A stretch of DNA of 64,000 nt from Pelomicrobium methylotrophicum (GCF_008014345.1 NZ_VPFL01000007.1:80203-144202), one strand, 5' to 3'; positions 12,311-22,171 are shown, counted from the stretch's first letter. The notes: a model not told the origin generated them from the letters alone. Made by a program: numbers and translations.

Positions 12311-13651
12311 TCAGTCTCGGAATCGTACGGTTACGCGGGCGCCGCCCAAGGGTGAGCGGTCGATGGCCACGGCCCCGTCGTAGGCACCGGCCACGTCGCG
12401 CACCACGGCCAGGCCGATCCCGTGGCCCGGCACGGTCTCGTCGGCCCGCACGCCGCGCTCAAGAAGCTGCTGGGCATGGCCCGGTGCGATTCCCGGACCG
12501 TCATCCTCCACCGTGATGCGCAGCCCTTCCTCGTCCCTCGCAGCGGTGACGCGCACTTGCGACCGACACCACTTGTACGCGTTGTCGAGAAGGTTGCCGA
12601 GGACTTCCATGAGATCGTCTTCAGCGCCGCGGAATACCGGGGCGCCGTCCACTTCCACTGCGGCCAGAACGGGCTTGTCCCGCTGGACCTTGGCGAGGGT
12701 GGCAATGAGGCGCTCGGCGACGGGTCGTACTGCCACCGGTCCCGACAGGGTGACGGCGCGGCCCGCCGCCGCCCGCTGCAAGTGGTATTCCACCAGCCGC
12801 CCCATGCGGGCGAGCTGCTCGTCCAGGGCGGCACGGGAAGGGGAGGCAGCAGGAACGTTCTGGTCCACCATGCTTTGCAGCACCGCGAGCGGCGTCTTCA
12901 GGCTGTGGGCCAGATCGGCGAGGGCGTTGTTGAGTTTCTTCTGCTGGGCCCGCTCGTGGGTGAGGAGGGCGTTGACGTTTTCGGTGAGGAGCCGCAGCTC
13001 CTCCGGGTATTCCCCCTTGAGGCGCTCCTGGCGTCCGGCTTGGATCGCGGCCACCTCCGTGGCCACGCGCCGCAGGGGCTTCAGTCCCCAGCGCAGCACC
13101 AGCCACAGCACCGCCAACAGGAGCACCGCCAGCACCGCGAGCCATCCAGCCAGCGCCGTGCGATAGCGGCGGATCTGCTGCAGATACTCGGTCAGGTCCT
13201 CGGCGACGCTGAAGGTGAGCTCGCGGGGGCTTGCTCCGGTGGCCCAGCGCACGCCCAGGCTTTCGACGAAATAATCCTTCCCGGTCGCGTCTGCCCGCCG
13301 CTCGAAACGTCGTTCACCGGGTTGGAGCGCGCCCCGGAAAGGGACGTTAAGGCCGACGGCGGAGGGAGAACGCCAAACGACAGCGCCCTCGGCGTCGGTT
13401 ACTTGGGCGTAGAGCCCTGAGCCGGGAAGCCCGAGCCGCGGCTCGGGCAGCGGCTCGGGCAGCGTGAGCTGTCCCGCGGGGTCCTCCTCGGCCGCGCCGA
13501 GGAGGAGATAGACCTGGGCGAGGAGCCGCTCTCCGCGTGCCGACTCGGCGCTCTCCCGGAACGCTTGCTCCAGCGCGACGCTGGTGAGGACGACAAACGC
13601 CCCCAGGACCAGCGCGGCGGACAGCGCCACGCGCCGGTGCAACGACATCAT
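12311..13651 (-). CDS. PhoQ-like sensor histidine kinase
   Basis: 446 residues. The ATG overlaps the end of the regulator gene, so the pair is translationally coupled. Two membrane segments (about residues 8-28 and 165-187) enclose a periplasmic sensor. A HAMP region follows, then the phospho-acceptor His249 in LAHSLKTPLAVL, an N-box NLLDNAYKW, and G-boxes DDGPGIAPG and GHGIGLAVV. The partner is strongly PhoP-like, so Mg2+, cationic peptide or acid sensing is possible, but the periplasmic domain does not show this directly. Confidence 0.88.
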   Translation of the reverse strand: MMSLHRRVALSAALVLGAFVVLTSVALEQAFRESAESARGERLLAQVYLLLGAAEEDPAGQLTLPEPLPEPRLGLPGSGLYAQVTDAEGAVVWRSPSAVGLNVPFRGALQPGERRFERRADATGKDYFVESLGVRWATGASPRELTFSVAEDLTEYLQQIRRYRTALAGWLAVLAVLLLAVLWLVLRWGLKPLRRVATEVAAIQAGRQERLKGEYPEELRLLTENVNALLTHERAQQKKLNNALADLAHSLKTPLAVLQSMVDQNVPAASPSRAALDEQLARMGRLVEYHLQRAAAGRAVTLSGPVAVRPVAERLIATLAKVQRDKPVLAAVEVDGAPVFRGAEDDLMEVLGNLLDNAYKWCRSQVRVTAARDEEGLRITVEDDGPGIAPGHAQQLLERGVRADETVPGHGIGLAVVRDVAGAYDGAVAIDRSPLGGARVTVRFRD

Positions 13652-14331
13652 GAGGCGTTGCTTTCCAGAACGAAGCGGTAACCGCGGCCGCGCAGCGTCT
13701 CGATGGGGGCAAGTGCCCCATCTGGATCGAGCTTGCGCCGAAGCCGGCCCACCAGCACCTCGAGCACGTTGCTGTCCCGATCCTCCTCGTGGGGATAGAG
13801 GCGGTCGGCGAGCTCTGCTTTCGACACCACCTTGCCGCGGTGGGTCACGAGGTATTCGAGCAGCCGATACTCGTAGGGCGTGAGGTCTACTTCCGTACCG
13901 TTCACGCTGACCTTCTGCGCGGCGAGGTCGACGCGAATGGGACCGCATTCGACGGTGTGCGAAGCCGTGCCGGCAGCGCGGCGGATCAGGGCCTTCACCC
14001 GCGCCAGCAACTCCTCCATCTGGAACGGCTTCACGAGATAGTCGTCGGCGCCAGCCTCCAGGCCCTCCACTTTGTCCTGCCAGCGGCCCCGGGCGGTGAG
14101 CACCAGGATGGGAAGGAGCCGCCCGCCCGCCCGTAGCCGACGGATGATCTCCAGGCCTGGGGTTCCCGGCAGGCCCAGGTCCACGATGGCAGCGTCATAG
14201 GGGTACTCGCTGGCGAGGTAGAGGCCTTCTGCGCCGTCACCGGTGCCGTCCGCTTGGTATCCTTCGCGGCTAAGGCGGTCGATCACATGGCGGCGCAGGT
14301 CCGCTTCGTCTTCGATGACCAGGACGCGCAC
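13648..14331 (-). CDS. PhoP-like OmpR-family response regulator
   Basis: 227 residues: receiver domain with phospho-acceptor Asp51 (AAIVDLGLPG), then the signature ILVLTARGRWQDKVEGL. The WQDKVE segment is characteristic of PhoP. A C-terminal winged helix (YRLLEYLVTHRG, ending LRGRGYRFVLE) follows. It precedes and overlaps its kinase gene. Three small envelope-protein genes lie just upstream on the same strand and are plausible targets, but no PhoP box was checked. Confidence 0.9.
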   Translation of the reverse strand: MRVLVIEDEADLRRHVIDRLSREGYQADGTGDGAEGLYLASEYPYDAAIVDLGLPGTPGLEIIRRLRAGGRLLPILVLTARGRWQDKVEGLEAGADDYLVKPFQMEELLARVKALIRRAAGTASHTVECGPIRVDLAAQKVSVNGTEVDLTPYEYRLLEYLVTHRGKVVSKAELADRLYPHEEDRDSNVLEVLVGRLRRKLDPDGALAPIETLRGRGYRFVLESNAS

Positions 14332-14346
14332 GGTGGTGTAGGAGGG

Positions 14347-14709
14347 TTAACGTCTTCCGCGCCCGTGACCCGGGCCCACGTCGTAGTAACGGACTTCGCC
14401 CTCCGGCGTGAGGATTTTGACCCGGTAGCCCTCGCGATCGTCGCGGGCAGGCCGTTCCTCGACCGACAACACTCGCCCGCCGGTCTCGCGGCGGGCCCGC
14501 TCGGCCGCCTCGTCGCGCGGCGAGCGGGAGCCGCCCCGGTCGCGCTTTTCCACCCGGTAGAGGTCATCGGGCGCAACGTAACGTAGCTCATCGCGCCCAT
14601 GCCGGTCGTCACGCTCGTGGTCGGCCCGCGCCGGCATCACGGCGGTGAGCGCGGCCAGGGCGCTCCCGGCGAGCCAGACGGACACGGGCAACAGGCGCTT
14701 CGGTTTCAC
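14347..14709 (-). CDS. Exported PepSY-like small protein
   Basis: 120 residues from a GTG that gives a clean signal peptide (VKPKRLLPVSVWLAGSALAAL, cleavage after ARA). The charged middle is followed by a C-terminal stretch (VLSVEERPARDDREGYRVKI) typical of PepSY domains. It ends 16 bp before the response regulator and is probably co-transcribed with the two-component pair. PepSY proteins next to PhoPQ-like pairs are common and are thought to modulate signalling or proteases. The start codon is less sure than the product. Confidence 0.68.
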   Translation of the reverse strand: MKPKRLLPVSVWLAGSALAALTAVMPARADHERDDRHGRDELRYVAPDDLYRVEKRDRGGSRSPRDEAAERARRETGGRVLSVEERPARDDREGYRVKILTPEGEVRYYDVGPGHGRGRR

Positions 14710-14820
14710 GGCATGAATTCCCAACGGCGTACAAGGCCGCGCTTCCGCGAGGCGAACTTTAGCAGAAAGGCGGCCGGCTGGGCGCTTCCTGCGCCCGGGG
14801 CCGGTCGTTCTCATGCATCG

Positions 14821-15339
14821 TTATTCGGCAGGCTCCACGGAAACCCGCACCCGCATCCGGGGACCGGGATCGTACGGCAGCACCGTGGTATACGTGCGGC
14901 CCCCGTACTGGTACGTCACCTCATAGCTCGCGATGCGGTTTTCCCAGCGGTCCACCATCCGACAGCGCTGCACGTCGTGGGGCGGCTCGTAAGCGTAAGC
15001 CGGGTTGCGCGAGAGTTCCGCGCCGACGATGGTGCCCGCCACGGCCCCTGCGCCGATCGCCACCTGCTTGCCGCTGCCTTTGCCGACGGTGGAGCCCAGG
15101 AGGCCGCCCGCGATGCCGCCGATGATGGGGCCGAGGTAGTTGTCGGGCCCGCGGCTTTCGCGGTAGCCGCCCGGCACGCGCTCGGTCCAGCACTCCTCCC
15201 GCGGGACGTTCACGCGCTCGTAGCGGGGCGTGACGCTTTTCACTTTGGCATAATCATAGTCCTGGTACGCTTCATACGACCAGGCCGGGGCCGATGCCGC
15301 GGCGAGCATCGTGGCGAAAGCGATTTTTTTCCTCAACAT
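14821..15339 (-). CDS. Glycine-zipper 2TM envelope protein
   Basis: 172 residues with a signal peptide (first ~21 residues, ending APAWS). Residues 70-108 hold two glycine-zipper hairpins (GPIIGGIAGGLLG and AIGAGAVAGTIVGAE), as in 17-kDa surface-antigen and SlyB-like proteins. Two cysteines (ECW, QRCRM) flank this core. SlyB belongs to the PhoPQ regulon in enterobacteria, which makes its place beside a PhoPQ-like pair suggestive. A good ribosome site (GGAGG) precedes the ATG. Confidence 0.8.
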   Translation of the reverse strand: MLRKKIAFATMLAAASAPAWSYEAYQDYDYAKVKSVTPRYERVNVPREECWTERVPGGYRESRGPDNYLGPIIGGIAGGLLGSTVGKGSGKQVAIGAGAVAGTIVGAELSRNPAYAYEPPHDVQRCRMVDRWENRIASYEVTYQYGGRTYTTVLPYDPGPRMRVRVSVEPAE

Positions 15340-15368
15340 GGCGAACCTCCTTTCCTGTTCTCCGGGGG

Positions 15369-15689
15369 CTAGAAGCTGCCGCGCCAGATGATGGTGAAAT
15401 CACCGCCATGCCGGTCGTGGTACCGCGGATAGTCATAGTAGTGGTACTCCTTGTACGACCGGTAGATCACGCTCGGCGGCGCGTAGGGGTGGTAGTGGTA
15501 ATACCGGTGGCCGGGCGGTACCCATCCATAAGGGGGATGATGATGCTTCCTGTGGTGCTTGTGGTCGTAGGCATGAACGGCGTGCCCCTCATCCCCGTCG
15601 TCGCCGGCTTGGGCCGCCGCCGGCAAACCCAGCCCGGCGGCCAGCGCCAGCGCCGAACTTAGCAGCGTGAACTTGCGAATGCCTTGCAT
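15369..15689 (-). CDS. His/Tyr-rich exported protein
   Basis: 106 residues from the ATG after AAAGGAGGTTCAAG. Signal peptide of ~25 residues (ending AAAQA). The mature part is dominated by His and Tyr (HKHHRKHHHPPYGW, then repeated YHYHPYAPP and YKEYHYYDYPRYH). Such composition suggests metal binding or surface association. No named family is recognised. It probably shares a transcript with the glycine-zipper gene. Confidence 0.65.
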   Translation of the reverse strand: MQGIRKFTLLSSALALAAGLGLPAAAQAGDDGDEGHAVHAYDHKHHRKHHHPPYGWVPPGHRYYHYHPYAPPSVIYRSYKEYHYYDYPRYHDRHGGDFTIIWRGSF

Positions 15690-15826
15690 CTTGAACCTCC
15701 TTTCCTGGCGTCCACGATTTCCCGCTTCTTCGTGGAGACAGCCTACGCCCGGGATCCTGAACGACCGCTGAATGGCGCGGAAAGGGGATGAAAAAGATGC
15801 ACGAGCGCAAAACGGGCACCCCTGGG

Positions 15827-15856
15827 TTGACCCTGGACCGGGCTCCAGGGTATAGC
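15827..15856 (+). promoter_or_regulatory. MerR-family-type promoter/operator before the HMA protein gene
   Basis: A -35 hexamer TTGACC overlaps a perfect inverted repeat ACCCTGGA-N6-TCCAGGGT. This is followed by TATAGC as -10, giving the lengthened 18-19 bp spacer of MerR-activated metal promoters (as in copA of E. coli). It points to the exported HMA gene starting ~195 bp downstream. The arms resemble those of the operator at 16489. Confidence 0.6.
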
Positions 15857-16050
15857 CTTCAAGCACCGTTTTTCGGCGGCGAAGGCCCCCGGGTGTCTTT
15901 CCGGAACAGGGGGAGCCGGCAAGTTCCGGCAGAACGGAAGGGTTCAGGTCGCCGGCGTTCAAGGGGCCGCGCCAATTTTCCCGTTCAAGGCTGGGCTTTC
16001 AATTGCCGCCGCGTCGCGGCAGCCGGCCCGGGGACGAAATGGGGGGCGAG

Positions 16051-16359
16051 ATGCAGAGGCTTCGAGCGTTGGTCTTCGTGGGGATGATGCTTCTTGCGCC
16101 GCTCGCGGTTTGGGGCGCGCCCCACAAGGTGGTCGAGATCGAGGTGCAGGGCATGGCCTGCCAGTTTTGCGTTTACCGGGTGAAGAAGAGTCTCAGCCAG
16201 GCCCCTGGCGTGACCCAGGTCGAGGTCAGCCTCGAAGCCCAAAAAGCGCGCATCGCCCTCAAGCCGGGGCGCGAGCCGGACTTGGCGCTGTACGAGAAGT
16301 TGATCCGGGACGCTGGTTTTTCTCCTGGGCGTGCCCAGGTCTTTACCGAAGGGAAATAA
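16051..16359 (+). CDS. Exported heavy-metal-associated (HMA) domain protein
   Basis: 102 residues from the ATG following GGGCGAG. Signal peptide of ~22 residues (LLAPLAVWGA), then an HMA fold with the metal site MACQFC and the usual VKKSLSQAPGVTQVEV helix-strand pattern. This is a MerP-like periplasmic metal chaperone, probably handing a soft metal ion to the ATPase encoded next. A separate MerR-type promoter lies between the two genes. Confidence 0.82.
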   Translation: MQRLRALVFVGMMLLAPLAVWGAPHKVVEIEVQGMACQFCVYRVKKSLSQAPGVTQVEVSLEAQKARIALKPGREPDLALYEKLIRDAGFSPGRAQVFTEGK

Positions 16360-16488
16360 GGATCAGCGCCGGGCCGAAGCCCATATCACATTCCCTTCTC
16401 CCAGGGGGCACCTCTTCGGGGAAGAGGACGGTTTCCGTCGCCGCGTGATCTCGAAGTCCGATTCCCAAAGGGGGGGCCGACAAGCTCC

Positions 16489-16520
16489 TTGACCTTGGGG
16501 TTAACTCCAGGGTTTATGCT
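16489..16520 (+). promoter_or_regulatory. MerR-family-type promoter/operator of the P-type ATPase gene
   Basis: TTGACC (-35) and TATGCT (-10) are separated by 20 bp, the long spacer that requires MerR-type untwisting. The spacer carries an imperfect dyad with arms ACCTTGGGG and CTCCAGGGT around TTAA. The start would be near 16527, 50 bp before the ATPase ATG. The likely regulator is the ZntR-like protein encoded at 23296. Confidence 0.65.
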
Positions 16521-16576
16521 TTGTTCATGTTCATGCCCTGGAGGCGAGCGGCGGCCGCGCGGGCCACGCTCAGCCC

Positions 16577-19039
16577 ATGAATTCCCACCTCTTTATGAAC
16601 GGCGATGCGGCGCGGGGCACTGCTGACGCCGCGGGATGCGCCAAGCTCCAGCTCAGCATTGGCGGCATGGCCTGCTCGTTCTGCGTGACGAGCATCCACA
16701 AAGCCCTGCAGCGCATTCCGGGGGTGCGCAGCGTGAACGTGAACCTGGCCCATGAAGAGGCGCTGATCGAGTTCGATCCACGCCAGGTGACGCCCGCGCA
16801 GCTCGAGCAGGGCTTGATTGAGCTCGGCTACGCGGTGCGCAGTCCCGACCGGCTGCGGGCCTACGAAGAGGAAGAGACTGAGCTGCGGCGGCGGCGCGAC
16901 GAGCTGCGCTGGGCGGCAGGTTTCTGCCTCGTGTCCATCGCTGCGATGGGGTTCATGTGGCTTGAGCTGCTGCCACCTCAAGGGATGGCGGCTCTGTACT
17001 GGCTCATGCCGTTCCTGGCGCTTTCGGTGGTTTTCGGCCCAGGCTGGCATGTCTTGGGGATGGCTTGGGCGAGCTTGCGCCGGGGGATTTTGAATCAGCA
17101 TGTGCTCATGGAGTTCGGCGCCTTCGCGGGGCTCTTCGGGGGGTTCCTGGGCTACGTCGATCCTGCATTTCCCGCGCCTGACTTTTTCGGAGTGACAGTC
17201 TTCGTCACGACCTACCATCTGCTGTCCGGATATGTCTCGGCCTTGGTGCGCGCTCGCGCTTCCCAGGCGGTGCGCAAACTGCTGGCACTCGTCCCGCCGA
17301 CGGCGCGGGTGGTGCGCAATGGGCGCGAGCAGGAAATCCCGCTCGACCAAGTGAAACCTGGTGACTGCGTGCGGGTGCGGCCGGGGGAATCGGTTCCCGT
17401 CGATGGGGAGGTGGTCGAGGGCGTTTCCGGCGTGGACGAGAGCCTGGTGACGGGCGAGCCCATTCCGGTGGAAAAGGCCCCGGGCGACCAAGTCATCGGC
17501 GGCTCGGTCAACCAGCTCGGCACGCTGCTCGTCCGCGTGACACGGGTCGGCGAGCAGAGTTTCCTGAACCAGGTCGCACGGCAGGTCGAGGAGGCGCGGG
17601 CCTTGAAGCCCGGCATACTCGCGCTCGTGGATCGCATTCTTCAGGTCTACGTGCCTGCAGTGCTCGCTTTTGCGGCTGCGGCGGTTGCGGCGTGGACCGC
17701 AGGGGCGTGGTTGTTCGCCGGGGAGGCAGACTGGACCCGAGCGGTTTTCGCCGCGCTCGCGGTGCTTGTCATGGGCTACCCCTGTGCGCTGGGCATGGCC
17801 ACGCCGCTCGCCATGATCCGCGGCGGTGGGATGGCCGCTGAGCGGGGCATTCTCATGCGTTCGGCGGAGGCGTTTCAGGTGCTCAAGGATGTCGGCAAGG
17901 TGGTGTTCGACAAGACCGGCACCCTGACCGTCGGTCAGCCAGCAGTGGTGGAGGTGGTCACACCGAGCGGCTGGGAGGCGGGCGAGGCGCTGCGGCTTGC
18001 GGCGGCCGTGGAAGAAGCGTCCGAGCACCCCTTGGCCCGGGCAGTCGGCGCCGCAGCCGAAAAACTGAAGGTGCCGAGGGCCGAGGCATTCCAGACGACT
18101 CCCGGCAAAGGGGTCGTCGCCCGGGTCGAAGGGCGCCGTGTCGCCGTCGGAAGCCCCACCTTCGCGGTGGAACAGGGCGCCGATCTTGCTCCCGTGGGGG
18201 GGCAACTGGAGCGGATGCAGGCCGAGGGCCAGACGGTCATCGTGGTCGTGGTGGAGGGCAGGCTCGCCGCTTTGATCGCCATTGCCGATTCGCTCAAGCC
18301 CGACGCGGAAGAGGCCGTCGCGCGCCTGAAGGACGCTGGCCTGCGGCCCGTCATGCTCACCGGCGACAACGCACGCACTGCTCGCGCCGTCGCGCGGAGC
18401 CTCGGCATCGCCGAATATCATGCCGAGGTGCTCCCCCAGGAGAAGGCGCAGGTGATTCGCGAACTACAGGGCAAAGGTTTTCGCGTCGCCATGGTGGGCG
18501 ACGGGATCAACGATGCGCCCGCCCTCATGCAAGCCGACGTGGGCATCGCCATCGGCGCCGGCACCGACATCGCCATCGAGTCCGCCGACGTGGTGCTGGT
18601 GGGCGGGCGCTTGACCGCTGTGGTGGAGGCTTTCCACATCGGAAAAAGCTCTTATCGTAAGACGGTGCAGAACCTGGCGCTGGCCTTCTCGTTCAACGGC
18701 GTTGGCGTGCCTTTGGCTACGACGGGTTGGGTACATCCGGCGTGGGCGATGGTCGCCATGGCCGCCAGCGTTACGGCAGTGCTCGCCAACTCTTTCGCCG
18801 GGAGGCTGTTGCCCAAGAGGCGTGCGAAACGGCGCGCCGAGGCGAGTTTCACCGTGGCCAACCTGCACTGCGAGCACTGCGTGGAGGCCATTCGAGAAGC
18901 GCTGCTTGAGCTGGACGGCGTCGAAGAGGTTGCCGGCGATCCTGCCGCCAAGAGGATCACGGTGATCTACCGCGCCGAGGCGATCGGACCAGAGGGCATA
19001 CGCCGGGCTATCCTGGCCCGAGGCTATGAGGCCGCTTGA
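16577..19039 (+). CDS. P1B-type heavy-metal ATPase with N- and C-terminal HMA domains and YPC motif
   Basis: 820 residues. N-terminal HMA domain with C33-x2-C36 (MACSFC); membrane domain; phosphatase motif [10 protein letters not shown]; phosphorylation Asp445 in DKTGTLT; hinge GDGINDAPA; and a second HMA domain at the C-terminus with C765-x2-C768 (CEHC). The membrane metal site reads Y401-P402-C403 where copper pumps have CPC. The late membrane helices ([17 protein letters not shown]) also lack the YN/MxxSS copper signature. It is therefore a metal exporter, but not a normal P1B-1 copper pump; specificity is open. Its own MerR-type promoter precedes it. Confidence 0.88.
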   Translation: MNSHLFMNGDAARGTADAAGCAKLQLSIGGMACSFCVTSIHKALQRIPGVRSVNVNLAHEEALIEFDPRQVTPAQLEQGLIELGYAVRSPDRLRAYEEEETELRRRRDELRWAAGFCLVSIAAMGFMWLELLPPQGMAALYWLMPFLALSVVFGPGWHVLGMAWASLRRGILNQHVLMEFGAFAGLFGGFLGYVDPAFPAPDFFGVTVFVTTYHLLSGYVSALVRARASQAVRKLLALVPPTARVVRNGREQEIPLDQVKPGDCVRVRPGESVPVDGEVVEGVSGVDESLVTGEPIPVEKAPGDQVIGGSVNQLGTLLVRVTRVGEQSFLNQVARQVEEARALKPGILALVDRILQVYVPAVLAFAAAAVAAWTAGAWLFAGEADWTRAVFAALAVLVMGYPCALGMATPLAMIRGGGMAAERGILMRSAEAFQVLKDVGKVVFDKTGTLTVGQPAVVEVVTPSGWEAGEALRLAAAVEEASEHPLARAVGAAAEKLKVPRAEAFQTTPGKGVVARVEGRRVAVGSPTFAVEQGADLAPVGGQLERMQAEGQTVIVVVVEGRLAALIAIADSLKPDAEEAVARLKDAGLRPVMLTGDNARTARAVARSLGIAEYHAEVLPQEKAQVIRELQGKGFRVAMVGDGINDAPALMQADVGIAIGAGTDIAIESADVVLVGGRLTAVVEAFHIGKSSYRKTVQNLALAFSFNGVGVPLATTGWVHPAWAMVAMAASVTAVLANSFAGRLLPKRRAKRRAEASFTVANLHCEHCVEAIREALLELDGVEEVAGDPAAKRITVIYRAEAIGPEGIRRAILARGYEAA

Positions 19040-19096
19040 ACGTAAGGAATTCCAAGGATTGAAAGCTCAGGATTTTCTGGAGCGGAGGACTGAACG

Positions 19097-19603
19097 ATGG
19101 CGCGCAACCTGATGGTCACTGCGCTGGTCGCCGTGCTCGTTGCCGGCTTTGTCCTGGCAGCGCGCTTCTACACGGGCACCGTCGTGCCTCCTGTGGATGG
19201 CTACCTGGAAGGCAAACGCATCCGCTTCATCCATACCGAAGCCTCCGACCCCGGCGTGGCGGCATTGCTTACGCGGATGAAGGGCTCGCCGGTCATCGTC
19301 GTTCCTTCTTTGGCGAAAGCACCCGAGGAGATGCTGGCCAATGTCTACGTGTTCAAAAACGGCGTTCCCGGCGGCGGGCCCTTCAAGTTCCAGCCCGATG
19401 TGTTCGACAATCCCCCCAACGGGAGCGGCTACAGCCCGCTGCGCGCGCTTAACCTCGTCACCTGGAAGGATGAGACAAGGGCGCGGGAGCTCAAAACTGC
19501 AAAGGAGGTGCAGGAAGCTGCGACCAAGGGCGAGATCGCGATCGAGCGACCGGGGGTGGTGATCAATATGCCGTTCCTCACCTGGCTGGGTGGGCGGCGG
19601 TGA
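19097..19603 (+). CDS. Membrane-anchored protein of the metal/ABC island
   Basis: 168 residues, ATG after GGAGGACTGAACG. An uncleaved anchor or signal at residues 1-21 is followed by a soluble periplasmic domain with no cysteines. I do not recognise a family. It lies between the ATPase and the two permeases where MacAB-like systems often encode a periplasmic adaptor, but it lacks coiled-coil and lipoyl features of MacA. A substrate-binding or scaffold role is possible. Confidence 0.6.
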   Translation: MARNLMVTALVAVLVAGFVLAARFYTGTVVPPVDGYLEGKRIRFIHTEASDPGVAALLTRMKGSPVIVVPSLAKAPEEMLANVYVFKNGVPGGGPFKFQPDVFDNPPNGSGYSPLRALNLVTWKDETRARELKTAKEVQEAATKGEIAIERPGVVINMPFLTWLGGRR

Positions 19604-19706
19604 GGGCAAATGGTTCCCGAATCCTCCCCGTTTTCTGGGATCAAGGCGCCCGGGACGGGAATGATGGCAGGCGGGACCGCCGAGGCTGTCTGGCGGAATT
19701 GAGGCA

Positions 19707-20906
19707 ATGACGGGCGCGCTTGTTCGCGGCTTCCGGAACCCGTTTCGCCACCGGGCACGGGCAGCGGTGGTCGTTGCTTTGCTGTCCTTCGTCATCGGCT
19801 TGCTCGCCCTGATGATGCAGGCGAGCTTCGTGGCCCACCAGACCGTCGCGGAGATGGCAGGACGGGTGCGCACCCTCATCGAGCTCAGGGAGGCGGGTGC
19901 CTTCGGCACGGGGGGGTTCGGCAAAGACAAGCCGCTCGGGGAAGAGGATTTTACTGTCGACACCCTTGAGAAGGTGCTGCGCATCCCCCAGGCGCGGCAT
20001 CTGGCCCGGGTGGATGAATACGTGTACCACCCGCAAATCGATCCTTCGAAAAAGAACGCCTATGCCATGGTGATCGGGCTCAAGCCAGGCGCGGCGCTAC
20101 GAGCGATCGGCGAGATCGATTACGAGAACGCGCGCATCGTTGCCGGACGCACCTTCAAGCCCGAGGATGCCCAGGCGCGGGTGGCGGTGGTAGGGCGACT
20201 CTATGCTCGTCAGCGTCTGGGCGTGGACGAGCCCTCGAATTTTGTCCTCGCCAGCCGCCCGCTCGTGCTCGGTGGGCAGCCGTTCCAGGTGATCGGGGTC
20301 TACGCGACGGGGAACGACTTTGGCGACAACCACGTGTTCATCCCCCTCGAAACCTTCCGCGCAGTCTTCAATCCGGGCCGAAAGCTCTCCAAGATCTTTG
20401 TCACCGTGGACTCGGTCGCCCACGTGGAGCGCGTGGTCGAGGAGCTGAAGCGCCTGCTGCCGGAGGCGGATGTGGTAACCACGCCGGAGGCGGTGTCCAC
20501 AGCCCGCACTACGCTGGGCGGCCTGGCAGCGGCAAGTACCTACGGCGCCGTGCTGCTGCTGGTGACGGGCGCGGTCCTCGTCATCTCGGTGATGGTGTTG
20601 AGCTTGCGTGAGCGTATCCAGGAAATCGGCACCCTTAAGGCCATCGGTGCCTCCAACGGGGAGATCGTGCTGCAGTTTGTGGCCGAGGCGGCAGCCGTCA
20701 GCGGGCTGGGCGGGCTGGGTGCGCTGCTTGCCACACCCCCTCTAGCGCGGCTCCTGCAGCGTGTCATCGACCTGCCGGTCGCTTTTGACGGGCAGGTGGT
20801 CGTTTTCGTGCTGGCTGGCGCCATCGGTTTCGCGGTCCTTGGCAGCCTTTACCCGGTGATCAAGGCGATCGGCTTGAGCCCGGTAGAAGCGATGCGGGGC
20901 ACCTGA
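19707..20906 (+). CDS. FtsX/MacB-type ABC transporter permease (first)
   Basis: 399 residues: one N-terminal membrane segment (about 20-40), a large periplasmic MacB_PCD-like domain (ARIVAGRTFKPEDAQ, VVGRLYARQ), and three C-terminal membrane segments with the FtsX-family motif LRERIQEIGTLKAIGAS. The terminal LSPVEAMRGT is typical. Such permeases transmit ATP hydrolysis to periplasmic substrates or lipoproteins without necessarily moving solutes. The stop overlaps the ATG of the second permease (TGATG). Confidence 0.86.
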   Translation: MTGALVRGFRNPFRHRARAAVVVALLSFVIGLLALMMQASFVAHQTVAEMAGRVRTLIELREAGAFGTGGFGKDKPLGEEDFTVDTLEKVLRIPQARHLARVDEYVYHPQIDPSKKNAYAMVIGLKPGAALRAIGEIDYENARIVAGRTFKPEDAQARVAVVGRLYARQRLGVDEPSNFVLASRPLVLGGQPFQVIGVYATGNDFGDNHVFIPLETFRAVFNPGRKLSKIFVTVDSVAHVERVVEELKRLLPEADVVTTPEAVSTARTTLGGLAAASTYGAVLLLVTGAVLVISVMVLSLRERIQEIGTLKAIGASNGEIVLQFVAEAAAVSGLGGLGALLATPPLARLLQRVIDLPVAFDGQVVVFVLAGAIGFAVLGSLYPVIKAIGLSPVEAMRGT

Positions 20907-22171
20907 TGGGGATGGTGCGCTACGGATTGCGCAACCTCGCGAGGGGCAAGCTCAGGCTCGCGGTGGTCACGGTTCTGCTCGCTTTTCCGCTCCTGTTGCT
21001 GCTCGTCATGCAGTCGATCAGCGCTGCGGTGGAGCGGCATACCGAGGTGCTCAAGCGTACCGTGGACAATACCCTTCAGCTTCGCGCCCGAGGCTCCATG
21101 GGCCATGTCAACATGGAAGGTAACTGGGTGATTCTGCCCCAGGAGGCGCTGGACAAGGTGCGGCAAGTCGAGCACGTCGCGCGCGTGGAGCCGTACTTGC
21201 TCGCCATGACACCCACCGAGGGCCACAACTTCGCCATGATCGTGGGGATGAATCCGGGCGACACCAAGCGCCTGGAGTCCCATGGCGAGGCTGGGAATCC
21301 CAGAATCATCGCCGGCCGCGACCTCGTCCCCGGGGACCGGGGCAAGCGAGTGGCAGTCATCGGCCAAGGGTTCGCCCGGTGGGCGGGGATCACCCCGGAG
21401 AAGCTTGGCAGCGCGACCCTCACCCTGGATTTAAACCGGACTCACCCGGTCATCTTCGCCCTGGACCGCCCGCCGGCGACCCTGGAAATCGTCGGCATCT
21501 ACGCGAGCGGCTACGTCTTTGGAGACATGCAGCTCTTCATGCCCCTGGATACCTTCCGGGAGATCTACGGCGTGCCGGAGGGCATCTCCTGGCTCTTCGT
21601 CCAGGCGGATTCGTCCGACAGCCTTCCCCTCGTGGAGCAGAGGCTCCGGGCACTACTGGGAGAGGTGGCGGACATCGTCGCCCCCACGAGCGCGGCTGAG
21701 TTCGAGACGACTGCCACGCGTACCGTCGTCCGTCTCACGAGCGCCGGTGTGGCGCTGACCGTGGCCCTGATGGTGGTCGTCGTGTTTTTCGTCACCCTGC
21801 TGATCGTGCGCGAGCGCGCCTGGGAAATCGGCACCTTGAAGGCTCTTGGGGCGTCGGATGGTGGCATTGCCCTGAGCCTGCTCGCTGAGGCCTTCGCGCT
21901 CTGTGCCACGGGCGCCCTGCTGGCGGTGTTGCTCTTCGGCGCCTGGGGGGCGCCTGCAGCCCGACGCTTCTATGGCCTGGGCGTGGCTCCCCTGCTTCCG
22001 GCCCAGTATAAGGATGCGCTGGGAGGCGCCCTTGCCTTCGCGCCTGACATAGGGCTTGCGACCCTCGGGGTGCTGGTCGCGGTGAGCTTCGTGGCTGCGC
22101 TCGCCGGCAGCGCCTATGGTATCCGGCAGATCCAGCGGCTTTCCCCCATGGAGGCAATCCGGCATGAGTGA
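20906..22171 (+). CDS. FtsX/MacB-type ABC transporter permease (second)
   Basis: 421 residues with the same architecture as its neighbour: a membrane segment at ~20-40, a periplasmic domain ([18 protein letters not shown]), and three C-terminal segments with [17 protein letters not shown] and the ending [10 protein letters not shown]. The two permeases are related but clearly diverged, so the transporter is probably a LolCE-like heterodimer. Overlaps at both ends show tight coupling with the first permease and the ATPase. Confidence 0.86.
   Translation: MGMVRYGLRNLARGKLRLAVVTVLLAFPLLLLLVMQSISAAVERHTEVLKRTVDNTLQLRARGSMGHVNMEGNWVILPQEALDKVRQVEHVARVEPYLLAMTPTEGHNFAMIVGMNPGDTKRLESHGEAGNPRIIAGRDLVPGDRGKRVAVIGQGFARWAGITPEKLGSATLTLDLNRTHPVIFALDRPPATLEIVGIYASGYVFGDMQLFMPLDTFREIYGVPEGISWLFVQADSSDSLPLVEQRLRALLGEVADIVAPTSAAEFETTATRTVVRLTSAGVALTVALMVVVVFFVTLLIVRERAWEIGTLKALGASDGGIALSLLAEAFALCATGALLAVLLFGAWGAPAARRFYGLGVAPLLPAQYKDALGGALAFAPDIGLATLGVLVAVSFVAALAGSAYGIRQIQRLSPMEAIRHE

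Noticed and set aside
16514..18421. 635-codon open frame on the minus strand
   Set aside because: Complementary to the P-type ATPase gene; composition is Arg/His/Pro-rich nonsense typical of shadow frames.
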